Positions 23,941-31,933 of a stretch of 35,605 nucleotides of DNA are shown here, piece by piece. The notes beneath the pieces were generated by a model. The model made no database searches. It was not told the DNA's origin and worked only from the letters and a program-made list of their open reading frames with translations. The position numbers and the translations under genes were made by a program. Origin of the DNA: Thermosediminibacterales bacterium (GTDB taxonomy: Bacteria; Bacillota; Thermosediminibacteria; Koleobacterales; JARRCM01). The stretch is taken from positions 1 through 35,605 of the forward strand of contig JARRCM010000022.1 in assembly GCA_029982205.1 (NCBI GenBank). Direction: 5' to 3'. Position 1 is the first letter of the stretch. Each line of letters begins with the position of its first letter.

Positions 23941-24966
23941 TTACCTCTGAACCCTTCCTGAAGCATCACCTTCTACAAGGGTATTCACTTCATCCACAGT
24001 TACCATGTTAAAGTCTCCAGGAATGGTGTGTTTTAGACATGATGCTGCAACGGCAAACTCCACTGCACGCTGACAGTCATATCCGTTGAGAAGGGAGTAT
24101 ATTAATCCACCTGCAAAAGAATCTCCTCCTCCTACTCTGTCTACTATCCTGATGTTATATTTTCTTGAACGATAAAACTCTTTGCCGTCATACAACAGCG
24201 CCGACCAGCCATTGTCTGATGCGGAATAGCTCTCTCTTAAGGTTATGGCTGCTTTTTCGAAACCGAATTTTTCTACAAGCTGTTTTGCTACCTGTTTGTA
24301 GCCTTCTTCATTGAGCTGACCGGTAGTTATGTCTGATTCTGCTGCTTTTATGCCAAATACTTTTTCTGCGTCTTCTTCATTGCCTATCGCTACATCTACA
24401 TACTGCATCAGTTCTGTCATGACCTCTCTTGCTTTTTCGGGGCTCCAGAGTTTTTTGCGGTAGTTTAGGTCACAGCTTACTTTTACTCCGTGTTTTTTGG
24501 CTGCTTTTGCTGCGGCTTTTGTTACTTCTGTGGCTTCATCACTTAATGCAGGGGTTATTCCTGTAAAGTGAAACCATGCTGCCCCGTCAAAGATTTTATC
24601 CCAGTCAAATTCTTCGGGTTTTGCCTTGGATATGGCTGAACCCGCTCTGTCATACACTACTTTGGAGGGACGCTGGGATGCTCCGGTCTCCAAAAAGTAT
24701 ATGCCCAATCGGTCTCCTCCTCTTGTGATGTAGTCTGTTTTTACTCCGTATCTTCTTAGGTGGTTTAATGCTGCCTGGCCTATGGGGTTGTCTGGAAGTT
24801 TTGTGATAAAATATGCATCAAGACCGTAGTTTGCCAGGGATACTGCTACATTGGCTTCTCCTCCTCCATAGGTTACATCAAAGTTCTGGGCCTGAATGAA
24901 CCGCTGATAACCCGGTGTTGAGAGCCTCAGCATTATTTCTCCCAGTGTAACTACTTTTTTCACCAT
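23941..24966 (-). CDS. kdgK: 2-keto-3-deoxygluconate kinase (PfkB family)
   Basis: 341 residues, ribokinase/PfkB fold. VTLGEIMLRLSTPGYQRF at the start and the substrate-binding GGGEANVAVSLANYGLDA are typical of KDG kinases. The C-terminal VDRVGGGDSFAGGLIYSL carries the catalytic Asp and anion hole. It phosphorylates KDG with ATP to KDPG. It lies 17 bp downstream of eda with a GGAGG site before its ATG. Together with uxaB, uxaA and eda it completes the Ashwell-type route from tagaturonate. Confidence 0.93.
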   Translation of the reverse strand: MVKKVVTLGEIMLRLSTPGYQRFIQAQNFDVTYGGGEANVAVSLANYGLDAYFITKLPDNPIGQAALNHLRRYGVKTDYITRGGDRLGIYFLETGASQRPSKVVYDRAGSAISKAKPEEFDWDKIFDGAAWFHFTGITPALSDEATEVTKAAAKAAKKHGVKVSCDLNYRKKLWSPEKAREVMTELMQYVDVAIGNEEDAEKVFGIKAAESDITTGQLNEEGYKQVAKQLVEKFGFEKAAITLRESYSASDNGWSALLYDGKEFYRSRKYNIRIVDRVGGGDSFAGGLIYSLLNGYDCQRAVEFAVAASCLKHTIPGDFNMVTVDEVNTLVEGDASGRVQR

Positions 24967-24983
24967 TGGTCATACCTCCTTAT

Positions 24984-25637
24984 CTATTTGTTTTGCTTTG
25001 CTTTTTTGATTTTTTCTACAAATTGTCTGGCTTTCTGGGTTATTATACTGTAATCGTTTTTCTGTATGGCTTCTTTTGTGAGGTCGCCTCCTACTCCTAC
25101 TGCTGCTGCTCCTGCTTTTATCCATTCTTCTACGTTGTCAAGGCTTACTCCACCAGTGGGAATGAGTTCGGCTTGGGGTAGGGGACCTTTTACGGCTTTT
25201 ATTATTTTGGGACCAAAAAGACTGCCAGGGAATAGTTTTACTACATCGGCTCCGGCTTCCATGGCTTCTACTATTTCTTTTATGGTCATTGCTCCAGGCA
25301 TGCAAATTTTCTGATACCTGTTGCATATCTTTACTACTTCCTGGTTGAGATGAGGACTTACGATGTATTCTGCCCCAGCCAGCATGGCCGCTCTTGCTGT
25401 TTCGGCATCTAACACTGTGCCTGCTCCTACAAGAATCTGGTCTTTTGGGTATGCCGAGGCTACCTGTTTTATGACATCTATTGCTCCGGGCACTGTCATG
25501 GTTATCTCAATGGATGTTATTCCACCTTCTTTGCAGGCCCCGGCGATTTTGAGTGCCTGCTCCGGCGATTCTGCCCTCACTACGGCTATTATGCCGCTCT
25601 CAAGTATTCGTTTGAGATTCTCATATTTGGGTATCAT
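24984..25637 (-). CDS. eda: KDPG/KHG aldolase
   Basis: 217 residues, class I aldolase with the Eda fold. IEITMTVPGA carries the catalytic Glu (E44), GAGTV is the phosphate-side loop, and K134 in DVVKLFPGS is the Schiff-base lysine. It splits KDPG to pyruvate and glyceraldehyde-3-phosphate. AGGAGG precedes the ATG, 12 bp after the uxaB stop codon. Its position between uxaB and kdgK shows it serves uronate breakdown, though the same enzyme could also serve an Entner-Doudoroff route or the hydroxy-ketoglutarate reaction known for the family. Confidence 0.95.
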   Translation of the reverse strand: MIPKYENLKRILESGIIAVVRAESPEQALKIAGACKEGGITSIEITMTVPGAIDVIKQVASAYPKDQILVGAGTVLDAETARAAMLAGAEYIVSPHLNQEVVKICNRYQKICMPGAMTIKEIVEAMEAGADVVKLFPGSLFGPKIIKAVKGPLPQAELIPTGGVSLDNVEEWIKAGAAAVGVGGDLTKEAIQKNDYSIITQKARQFVEKIKKAKQNK

Positions 25638-25649
25638 CTACCGCACCTC

Positions 25650-27167
25650 CTATTCCTCAATGAGTTTTTCTACACTTTCTTTCATACCCTTTTCAATGAT
25701 TTGTTTAAGGTATGCCGCAACTGCAGCATTAATACCTTCTATTTCTCTTAAATCTTGACCACAGAACTTTTCATGGCTTAAAACCTCGTCAACAATTGCT
25801 TTGAAATCTTCTTCGTTTTTAACTTCTCTGTCCCACAAGTTTTTAAAAAATTCAAGTGCTTCCATGTTATCCCTGATTTCATATTTTTCGCCATTTCTTT
25901 CTGCTGTTAATTTGCCATCTTTAATGGCTGTTCCTCTGTAAAAGGCTATAAGGGCCGCCAGGGAGAATGTAAGGATTTTAGGAAGTTGGCCTTTTCTTTT
26001 TACATACTCGATTATTGAAGGAAGCACCCTTGTTTTGAATTTGGATGTTGAATTAAGGGAAATGTCTATCAAATAATGTTTTATAAAAGGATTCTTAAAT
26101 CTTTCAACTACATCATCGGCAAATTTAAGCATATCTTTTTCGGCCAGGTCCAGGCTGGGTATAATCTCCTCATAAATGCCTTTTTCCATGTATTTTCCAA
26201 TAACAGGATGTTCAACAGCTTCTTTAACTGTATCGATTCCATATAAAAATCCTGTTGGAACAGTCATGGTGTGGGCTCCATTTAAGATTCTAACTTTTCT
26301 TGTTCTGTAAGGAGTCATATCATCCGTCCAGATTACATTTAATCCAGCTTTGTGAAAAGGCAGCTCTTCTTTTAGCTTTTCATCCCCTTCTATAACCCAT
26401 AGGTGGAATATTTCACCGGTATCAAGGTTTTTGTCTTGATAACCGTATTCTTTCTGAATTTTTTCCACATCTTTTTCAGAATAGCCTGTAACTATTCGAT
26501 CTACAAGAGTGTTTAAAAACTTGCAGTTTTGCTCAACCCATTCTTTAAACTCTCCCGGTAAATTCCAATCCTGAATAAGCTTTAACACTATTTCTTTTAG
26601 CCTATCACCGTTTCTATCAATCAACTCACATGGTATGATAACCATTCCTTTATCCGGTGCGCCGTTAAAGTGTTTAAATCTATGATACAGGTATGCTGTT
26701 ACTTTCCCTGGAAAGGATTTTGGAGGTGTGTTCTCAAAACTGTCCTCTTTGTCATAGGCTATACCAGCTTCTGTCGTATTGGAAATCATATATCTTATTT
26801 CAGGGTTTTCAGCACATTTTAGTAATTCATCATAGTTTTCATATGGATTAATGCAGCGGCTTAATGAAGTAATGATCTCTTTTTTCTCGATTACCTGCCC
26901 TTGTTGAATACCTCTCAAAATAAGGGTGTATAGACCATCCTGTTCGTTTATTTCTTTTGTCCTCCCGAAGGGAATAGGTTGAACAGCTACTACTTTACCA
27001 TTGAACAATCCTTTTTTGTTCATCTCATGAAACATCCACTCTACAAAGGCTCTCAAAAAATTGCCTTCTCCAAACTGAATTACTTTTTCCGTAAGCCCTT
27101 CACCTTTAAAAGAAACAAGTTTTTCATCTATTTTCCCTTGCTGTATAAGTTCCCTTTTTAATAACAT
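25650..27167 (-). CDS. uxaB: Tagaturonate reductase (altronate oxidoreductase)
   Basis: 505 residues, polyol-specific long-chain dehydrogenase (mannitol dehydrogenase) family. The N-terminal NAD-binding region has VIQFGEGNFLRAFVEWMFHEMN. The C-terminal helical domain has RKVRILNGAHTMTVPTGFLYG, the catalytic Lys/Asn/His region of the family. The length and this segment fit UxaB, which reduces D-tagaturonate to D-altronate, more closely than mannitol dehydrogenase. AGGAGTGGTG lies before the ATG. It is the first sugar-acid enzyme after the TRAP transporter. The isomerase UxaC that would make tagaturonate from galacturonate is absent from the window. Confidence 0.93.
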   Translation of the reverse strand: MLLKRELIQQGKIDEKLVSFKGEGLTEKVIQFGEGNFLRAFVEWMFHEMNKKGLFNGKVVAVQPIPFGRTKEINEQDGLYTLILRGIQQGQVIEKKEIITSLSRCINPYENYDELLKCAENPEIRYMISNTTEAGIAYDKEDSFENTPPKSFPGKVTAYLYHRFKHFNGAPDKGMVIIPCELIDRNGDRLKEIVLKLIQDWNLPGEFKEWVEQNCKFLNTLVDRIVTGYSEKDVEKIQKEYGYQDKNLDTGEIFHLWVIEGDEKLKEELPFHKAGLNVIWTDDMTPYRTRKVRILNGAHTMTVPTGFLYGIDTVKEAVEHPVIGKYMEKGIYEEIIPSLDLAEKDMLKFADDVVERFKNPFIKHYLIDISLNSTSKFKTRVLPSIIEYVKRKGQLPKILTFSLAALIAFYRGTAIKDGKLTAERNGEKYEIRDNMEALEFFKNLWDREVKNEEDFKAIVDEVLSHEKFCGQDLREIEGINAAVAAYLKQIIEKGMKESVEKLIEE

Positions 27168-27215
27168 TTACACCACTCCTAATAATTTTTTAAATGAAGT
27201 GTTTAAGCTGCATAA

Positions 27216-28505
27216 CTAGTAGAAAAGCTCAACTATACCTGTAGAGAAAATCGGGAAAAATGTTAACAACATCAAACATATTAGAAGAAGAATATAGAAA
27301 GGAACTGCTTCCTTAATAAAATCCTTTATTTTGCATTTTGTTATTCCACATGTTACAAATATAAGGGTTCCCATAGGTGGAGTTAAACAACCAATAGCAA
27401 GGTTAAAAATGAATACCATTGCAAAATGAATTTCATCAATGCCAAACGCCTTTGCAACTGGCGACAATAACGGCACAAGAACAATCATGGCTGCATTACC
27501 CTCGATAAACATGCCGACTATTATCAAAAACACATTTACAGCCATAAGGAATATGTATTTGTTTGATATCATGCTTACCAGCATTTCAGTTACCTGCTGT
27601 GGAACACGTTCTTTTGTTAGTACCCATGCAAATGCTGATGCAGCACCAACGATAAGCATTATAGAAGCGGTGTTGATGATTGTTTCCTTAATTCCATTAA
27701 TTATATCTGGAAGCTTCATTTCACGGTAAATAAGCCCAAGTATAAGAGCATACACAATTGCAACAGATCCTGCTTCAGTTGGTGTAAAAATTCCAAGACG
27801 AATACCGCCGATAATTATAACCGGCAGGCAAAGTGGCAGAGCTGCATTCCCTAGTGCACTCATAAATTCTTTAAATGTTACAGGAGTCTCTCGAGAAGAT
27901 TTGTAACCACGTTTTTTGGAAATTATGGAGACAAGAATCATCATAGAAATACACAGCAATAAGCCTGGTCCTATTCCTGCTATAAACAATTTGCCAATTG
28001 AAACATTCGCTATTGATCCGTAAATAATCATTGCAATTCCAGGTGGAATCAGAGGTGTAATAATAGCTGAAGTTGCAGTAATGACCGTAGAAAAATCTTT
28101 AGAAAAACCCTTCTTCTCCATCTCAGGGACAAGCATTTTTGCCTCCATAGCAGCATCAGCAAGATTTGATCCTGACAAACCGCCCATAAGTGTCGATAAT
28201 AATACATTTACCTGTGCAAGGCCGCCCGTCATATGACCAGTAACCACTTCGCAAAAATCCATAACTCGTTTTGTAACACCTGAATAATTCATAAACACAC
28301 CGGCGCAAACAAAGAACGGAACTGCAAGCAAAGGTATGCTTTCAATACCGGCAATTACTCTTTGAGCAATAATTTGTGTTGGGACATTTGGCGTTAATGC
28401 AAAATATACAACCGACCCGGCAAGAACCGAAGCAAAAACTGGTAGTTTTAAGAACAAAAGTATAAGCATAATTAAAGCCGCAAGGCCAACTGCACTCATT
28501 TCCAT
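27216..28505 (-). CDS. dctM: TRAP transporter large permease DctM
   Basis: 429 residues with about 12 membrane helices. Typical DctM motifs are ESIPLLAVPFFVCAGVFMN, MGGLSGSNLADAAMEAKMLVPEM, ITPLIPPGIAMIIYG, and LAIGCLTPPMGTLIFV near the end. It forms the Na+-driven translocation unit of a tripartite ATP-independent periplasmic (TRAP) system. It begins 2 bp after the end of dctQ. Together with the adjacent uronate genes it most likely imports a hexuronate or aldonate. Confidence 0.95.
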   Translation of the reverse strand: MEMSAVGLAALIMLILLFLKLPVFASVLAGSVVYFALTPNVPTQIIAQRVIAGIESIPLLAVPFFVCAGVFMNYSGVTKRVMDFCEVVTGHMTGGLAQVNVLLSTLMGGLSGSNLADAAMEAKMLVPEMEKKGFSKDFSTVITATSAIITPLIPPGIAMIIYGSIANVSIGKLFIAGIGPGLLLCISMMILVSIISKKRGYKSSRETPVTFKEFMSALGNAALPLCLPVIIIGGIRLGIFTPTEAGSVAIVYALILGLIYREMKLPDIINGIKETIINTASIMLIVGAASAFAWVLTKERVPQQVTEMLVSMISNKYIFLMAVNVFLIIVGMFIEGNAAMIVLVPLLSPVAKAFGIDEIHFAMVFIFNLAIGCLTPPMGTLIFVTCGITKCKIKDFIKEAVPFYILLLICLMLLTFFPIFSTGIVELFY

Positions 28506-28507
28506 AT

Positions 28508-29017
28508 TTATTCACTGCCTTCCATATCGATATTCTTTGAAAACAATGTATTGAATTTAACTATTGTGCAATTTATCATCATTAGCACACAACCTATTGG
28601 AAGTGCTGAATATATAATCGGATATGGTATATCCAATACATTTGTGGTTCTGCCTGTATAATTCAGCTGGTTAACGAGTCTTGAACCATGTATCATTATA
28701 TAAAAAAGAACAAACATGACCGCCAAATATCCAAATATTTCGACTGCCTTTTTTAAAAAAGGCGGCAACCGATCTACAAGTATTTCTATAGCGACATGAC
28801 TGCCACTGCGAAATGCCGCGCTAGCCCCAAAAAAAACCACCCATACAAAACACCAGAGCTGTATTTCTTCCTGCCATACAAAAGGATTATTGAAGAAATA
28901 ACGCATTATAACACCCAAAAAAGTAATAATCACAAGTAGAATCAGTGATATGCCTGATATTATAAGATCAATATTTATTAGAAGCTTAAGGATTTTATTC
29001 TTTAACCTCATGGGCAC
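28508..29017 (-). CDS. dctQ: TRAP transporter small permease DctQ
   Basis: 169 residues with four membrane helices and the DctQ motif NPFVWQEEIQLWCFVWVVFF, followed by GSHVAIEILVDRLP. DctQ binds DctM and helps scaffold the transporter. The ATG at 29017 follows AAAAGGAG. It is nearly fused to dctM (2 bp gap) and separated from dctP by an 87-bp spacer containing a strong hairpin. Confidence 0.93.
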   Translation of the reverse strand: MPMRLKNKILKLLINIDLIISGISLILLVIITFLGVIMRYFFNNPFVWQEEIQLWCFVWVVFFGASAAFRSGSHVAIEILVDRLPPFLKKAVEIFGYLAVMFVLFYIMIHGSRLVNQLNYTGRTTNVLDIPYPIIYSALPIGCVLMMINCTIVKFNTLFSKNIDMEGSE

Positions 29018-29035
29018 ACTCCTTTTAAGAAGTAT

Positions 29036-29064
29036 AATCCAGAGGCAATAAATGCCTCCGGATT
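29036..29064 (-). other. Intergenic hairpin between dctP and dctQ
   Basis: On the minus strand AATCCGGAGGCA-TTTAT-TGCCTCTGGATT forms a 12-bp stem with one GU pair. ATACTTC follows, with no U-tract, so it is probably not a terminator. Such stems after a binding-protein gene commonly stabilise the upstream mRNA and give more binding protein than permease; that is inference here. Confidence 0.65.
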
Positions 29065-29104
29065 CTGATTGACTCCAATTATCTTTTTTTATTCTATTAA
29101 GAAT

Positions 29105-30148
29105 CTACTTCATAGCAGCTTTAACTTTATCATACAGCCCATCAGACCACTTGGATGTAAACTCTGGAAGTGAATAAAAAGCTTTAGCAGCTTCCTGAAA
29201 TTCTGAAATATCTACCTCGATAACCTCAACGCCTTCAGCCTTTAACTTTTCTAATGTTTCCTCCGTAACCTTTTCCTGAATTGAATTGTTGTATAAACCT
29301 GCTTCGTCACCTGTTTCTATTAAAATCTGCTGTTGTTCAGGAGTAAGAGAGTTGAAAAATTCGACTCCGCAAATCCAAGTAGTGAAGTTTTTGATATGAC
29401 CGTCTAAAGTTAGGTACTTAGCAACTTCATGAAATTTACCATTATACAGGACTGGAAGTGGATTTTCGAGGCCGTCGATAGTACCCTGCTGAAGGGCTGT
29501 GTAAACTTCTCCCAACGGCATTGGAGTAGGTGTTGCGCCCATAACTTCGAAACCCTTAATCTGTATCGTGTTGTTTGGAACTCTAATCTTCATACCTTTA
29601 AGGTCTGCTACTTTTCTAACGGGTTTAATTGTAAGTGTGTGGCGGTCTCCGTAAATCCAGTTTGCCGTCAGTAGTTTTAATCCTTTCTCTTCTAGTTTTG
29701 CACATTGTTCTTTCCACCAATCACTTTTTGTAAGTTTCCAGCATTGATCCCAGCTTTCAAAGAGATATGGCCCAAATGTGATACCAAAATCTGGCACTCC
29801 TCGGTCTGCATAGAAAGCCCCATCAGCTAATGTTATAACTGAATCGCCTGCTAGCATTTGGTCGATTAAATCGTTCTTTGAGCCAAGCTGACTGGACGGA
29901 AAAAGTTCAACCTTGATGCTGCCGTTGCTCCTTTCCTCTATAAGCCTTTTCCATTCTTTGCATGCAAGGTCGATCGGTTCACCTGGATTGTTTTCATATC
30001 CTATCTGAATAACTACCGGTTTTGCTTCATCTGCTGCTTTAGACGCGTCTGATGAACTCTGCCCTTTTTGATCAGCATTGGATCCACATGCAGTAAGTAA
30101 AGGCAATACCAACAAGGCTACCAATAAAATTGCAATAACTTTTTTCAT
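29105..30148 (-). CDS. dctP: TRAP solute-binding lipoprotein DctP
   Basis: 347 residues from the ATG at 30148, which has AGGGGG eight bases upstream. The upstream in-frame extension covers the end of a pseudogene and is rejected. A lipoprotein signal MKKVIAILLVALLVLPLLTACGS gives a lipidated Cys at about residue 21. DctP motifs include the conserved Arg in LKGMKIRVPNN and GEVYTALQQGTIDGLENP. It captures the acid outside the membrane and delivers it to DctQM. In TRAP binding proteins the Arg salt-bridges a carboxylate, consistent with a sugar acid. It abuts the SDR pseudogene, whose frame ends just before the start. Confidence 0.95.
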   Translation of the reverse strand: MKKVIAILLVALLVLPLLTACGSNADQKGQSSSDASKAADEAKPVVIQIGYENNPGEPIDLACKEWKRLIEERSNGSIKVELFPSSQLGSKNDLIDQMLAGDSVITLADGAFYADRGVPDFGITFGPYLFESWDQCWKLTKSDWWKEQCAKLEEKGLKLLTANWIYGDRHTLTIKPVRKVADLKGMKIRVPNNTIQIKGFEVMGATPTPMPLGEVYTALQQGTIDGLENPLPVLYNGKFHEVAKYLTLDGHIKNFTTWICGVEFFNSLTPEQQQILIETGDEAGLYNNSIQEKVTEETLEKLKAEGVEVIEVDISEFQEAAKAFYSLPEFTSKWSDGLYDKVKAAMK

Positions 30149-30152
30149 TTTA

Positions 30153-30581
30153 TTACCCCCTATTTTTTGTAGTGTACGGTACAAGTGCCTTTGTAAGGGC
30201 AAAAGAACTAACCATATGAACATTTATAACACTCAAAAAATCTTCAACAGACATTTCTTCGATGGATTTTTTACAGTGGTTTTCTGCATTGTTTACAAAA
30301 ATTGATATTGGACCCTCTATCGGCAATGATTTGATCTACAACAACCTATGTTTTCTCAGTTTCTGTTATGTCAAACATATAGTAACATGCCTTTTCACTA
30401 AGCTCCTGGCAAGCTTTTTTAAGTTGTTGTTCATTTCGGCCAATAATTACTATCTCAGCATCGCTTTCGTCATACATTTGGACATCACAAAGCCCGTATC
30501 CATACCACCGTCAGTTATAATTGCTTTTTGCCCTCCAAGACTGAACGGATTAGCTAACAAACTTTCTTTTACCTTTTTTTA
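30153..30581 (-). pseudogene. Decayed short-chain dehydrogenase/reductase
   Basis: On the minus strand the remains of an SDR can be read across three frames. NPFSLGGQKAIITDGG is a spoiled nucleotide-binding TGxxxGIG region. After a frameshift comes SDAEIVIIGRNEQQLKKACQ, up to YYMFDITETEKT-stop. In another frame GPISIFVNNAENHCKKSIEE (NNAG motif) ends in FALTKALVPYTTKNRG-stop. The catalytic Ser and Tyr-x3-Lys half is missing; the gene is cut off where dctP begins. An AGGAGG remains at its start but no good start codon. It probably encoded a sugar-acid or polyol oxidoreductase of the uronate operon. Confidence 0.85.
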
Positions 30582-30596
30582 CACCTCCTCTCTATC

Positions 30597-30695
30597 TTAA
30601 TTGTTGGTTTTGTGGTATTTATAACACAACTCCTTCAAATAACTAATAGAATTATTTATAATCTTCTCAAAGTACTCAGGGAATTGTTTTATCAT
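30597..30695 (-). CDS. Possible 32-residue small protein
   Basis: A short frame begins MIKQFPEYFEKI and ends YHKTNN-stop, 11 bp after the dehydrogenase stop codon and just before the SDR pseudogene. GAGG lies only three bases from the ATG, too close for efficient use. I recognise no family; it could be a chance frame in a decaying region. Confidence 0.25.
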   Translation of the reverse strand: MIKQFPEYFEKIINNSISYLKELCYKYHKTNN

Positions 30696-30706
30696 ACACC
30701 TCATTA

Positions 30707-31732
30707 TCAATCAAATTTCACTAAAACCTTCATAATTGAACCGTCATTATGTCTGAGGGATTCAAATGCGTCAACCGCTTTTTCAACAATGAAAATATTC
30801 GTTACAATATTATCCAATCCAACATCTTTCGCTGCTACCAAATCAATTAGATCTTCAAAATTATTTAAGCTGTTCCGTGAACCATAAACATTTAGTTCTT
30901 TCTTTAATAAAACCGAATGATTAAAAGTAGTCTCTTTTTTGCCGTTTCCTATCAAAATAACTTTACCTGCAAAAGAAACATTTTCTATACATTTTAAAAA
31001 AGTTGCAGGCTTTCCTGCTGCTTCAACACAGACGTCCATAAGATCGCCATTTGTTATTTCATATACAGTTTTTTCTAGATTTTCCGTTTTCCCGTTTATC
31101 ACTCCATCAGCACCTAATTCCAAAGCTTTTCTGAGTCTCTGATCAAGTATATCTGTAACATAAACATGAGCCCCTCTTAATTTGGCGGATATCATGGCAA
31201 ATATCCCTATCGGACCTGCGCCAAAAACAAGTACATTATCATCTTCAGAAACATTTCCTCTTTCAATGGCATGATAACCTATGGTAAAGGGTTCAATTAG
31301 AGCCAGCCATTTTGCCGACAGGGTTTTGCCTTGATAAATCCGCTCAATGGGCATTGTGATATATTCGGCAAAAGACCCGTCTCTTTGAACGCCCATCGTT
31401 TCATTGGTTTCACAACAATTTACCTTGCCTTTTCTGCACGGGTAACATTTCCCGCAATTAAAATAAGGGTTGGCAGTAACAAGCATTCCAGGTCTCAAAC
31501 CCACATTGTTCTCATCGATATCAACAATTTCAGCAGAAAATTCATGACCAGGTATTCGCGGATATGTTGCAAAAGGTTGATTCCCTGTATATGTAGCTAG
31601 ATCAGATCCGCAAATTCCACAATACTTTATTTTAAGAAGAGCTTCGCCTTTCTTTCTTTCAGGTATATCTTTTTCTATTATTTCAATCTTTCCCGGTTCT
31701 TTTATCAAAACTGCTTTCATCTTTTGTCCCAC
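30707..31732 (-). CDS. Zinc-dependent medium-chain alcohol dehydrogenase
   Basis: About 341 residues. Catalytic zinc ligands are in YCGICGSD and GHE; structural zinc cysteines are in NCGKCYPCRKGKVNC. The Rossmann motif is VFGAGPIGIFAM. It belongs to the sorbitol/threonine/galactitol dehydrogenase group and oxidises a secondary alcohol with NAD(P)+. The start is uncertain: TTG at 31756, GTG at 31732 (GAGGTG six bases upstream, chosen) or ATG at 31720, where homologs usually begin (MKAVLIKEPGK). As the first gene after the sigma-54 promoter, it likely oxidises an aldonate or polyol that feeds the uronate pathway; the substrate cannot be named. Confidence 0.9.
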   Translation of the reverse strand: MGQKMKAVLIKEPGKIEIIEKDIPERKKGEALLKIKYCGICGSDLATYTGNQPFATYPRIPGHEFSAEIVDIDENNVGLRPGMLVTANPYFNCGKCYPCRKGKVNCCETNETMGVQRDGSFAEYITMPIERIYQGKTLSAKWLALIEPFTIGYHAIERGNVSEDDNVLVFGAGPIGIFAMISAKLRGAHVYVTDILDQRLRKALELGADGVINGKTENLEKTVYEITNGDLMDVCVEAAGKPATFLKCIENVSFAGKVILIGNGKKETTFNHSVLLKKELNVYGSRNSLNNFEDLIDLVAAKDVGLDNIVTNIFIVEKAVDAFESLRHNDGSIMKVLVKFD

Positions 31733-31795
31733 AACAATCACCTCATTTTGAGTCAAAATATCTATTAGAACAATTTTTTCTTAATTTTTTCTTAA

Positions 31796-31810
31796 AACAA
31801 GCCGCTTGTT
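31796..31810. promoter_or_regulatory. 15-bp perfect palindrome in the uronate operon leader
   Basis: AACAAGC-C-GCTTGTT lies between the sigma-54 promoter and the dehydrogenase gene, followed on the minus strand by TTAAGAAAAAA. It could be a repressor operator or a small RNA stem; it does not have the U-tract of a terminator. Confidence 0.4.
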
Positions 31811-31876
31811 AGAAGGCGAATAGGTTATCTGTTTTTGCACTATAATGCGATATAATTTGTTTTAAAATATTTTTTA

Positions 31877-31891
31877 GCAATAATCATGCCA
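31877..31891 (-). promoter_or_regulatory. Sigma-54 (-24/-12) promoter
   Basis: On the minus strand TGGCATGATTATTGC shows the required GG and GC doublets separated by exactly 10 bases, close to the sigma-54 consensus TGGCAC-N5-TTGC. It lies in the 200-bp gap between the gene for the sigma-54 activator and the zinc dehydrogenase gene, oriented towards the uronate operon. Confidence 0.85.
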
Positions 31892-31933
31892 GCTAAAAAA
31901 GAGTGATTTTAGGCAAAAAAGTTTCTTTTTGTT

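Noticed and set aside
30262-30600. Plus-strand 112-codon frame
   Set aside because: It lies antisense to the readable SDR pseudogene, has no ribosome binding site and no recognisable domain.
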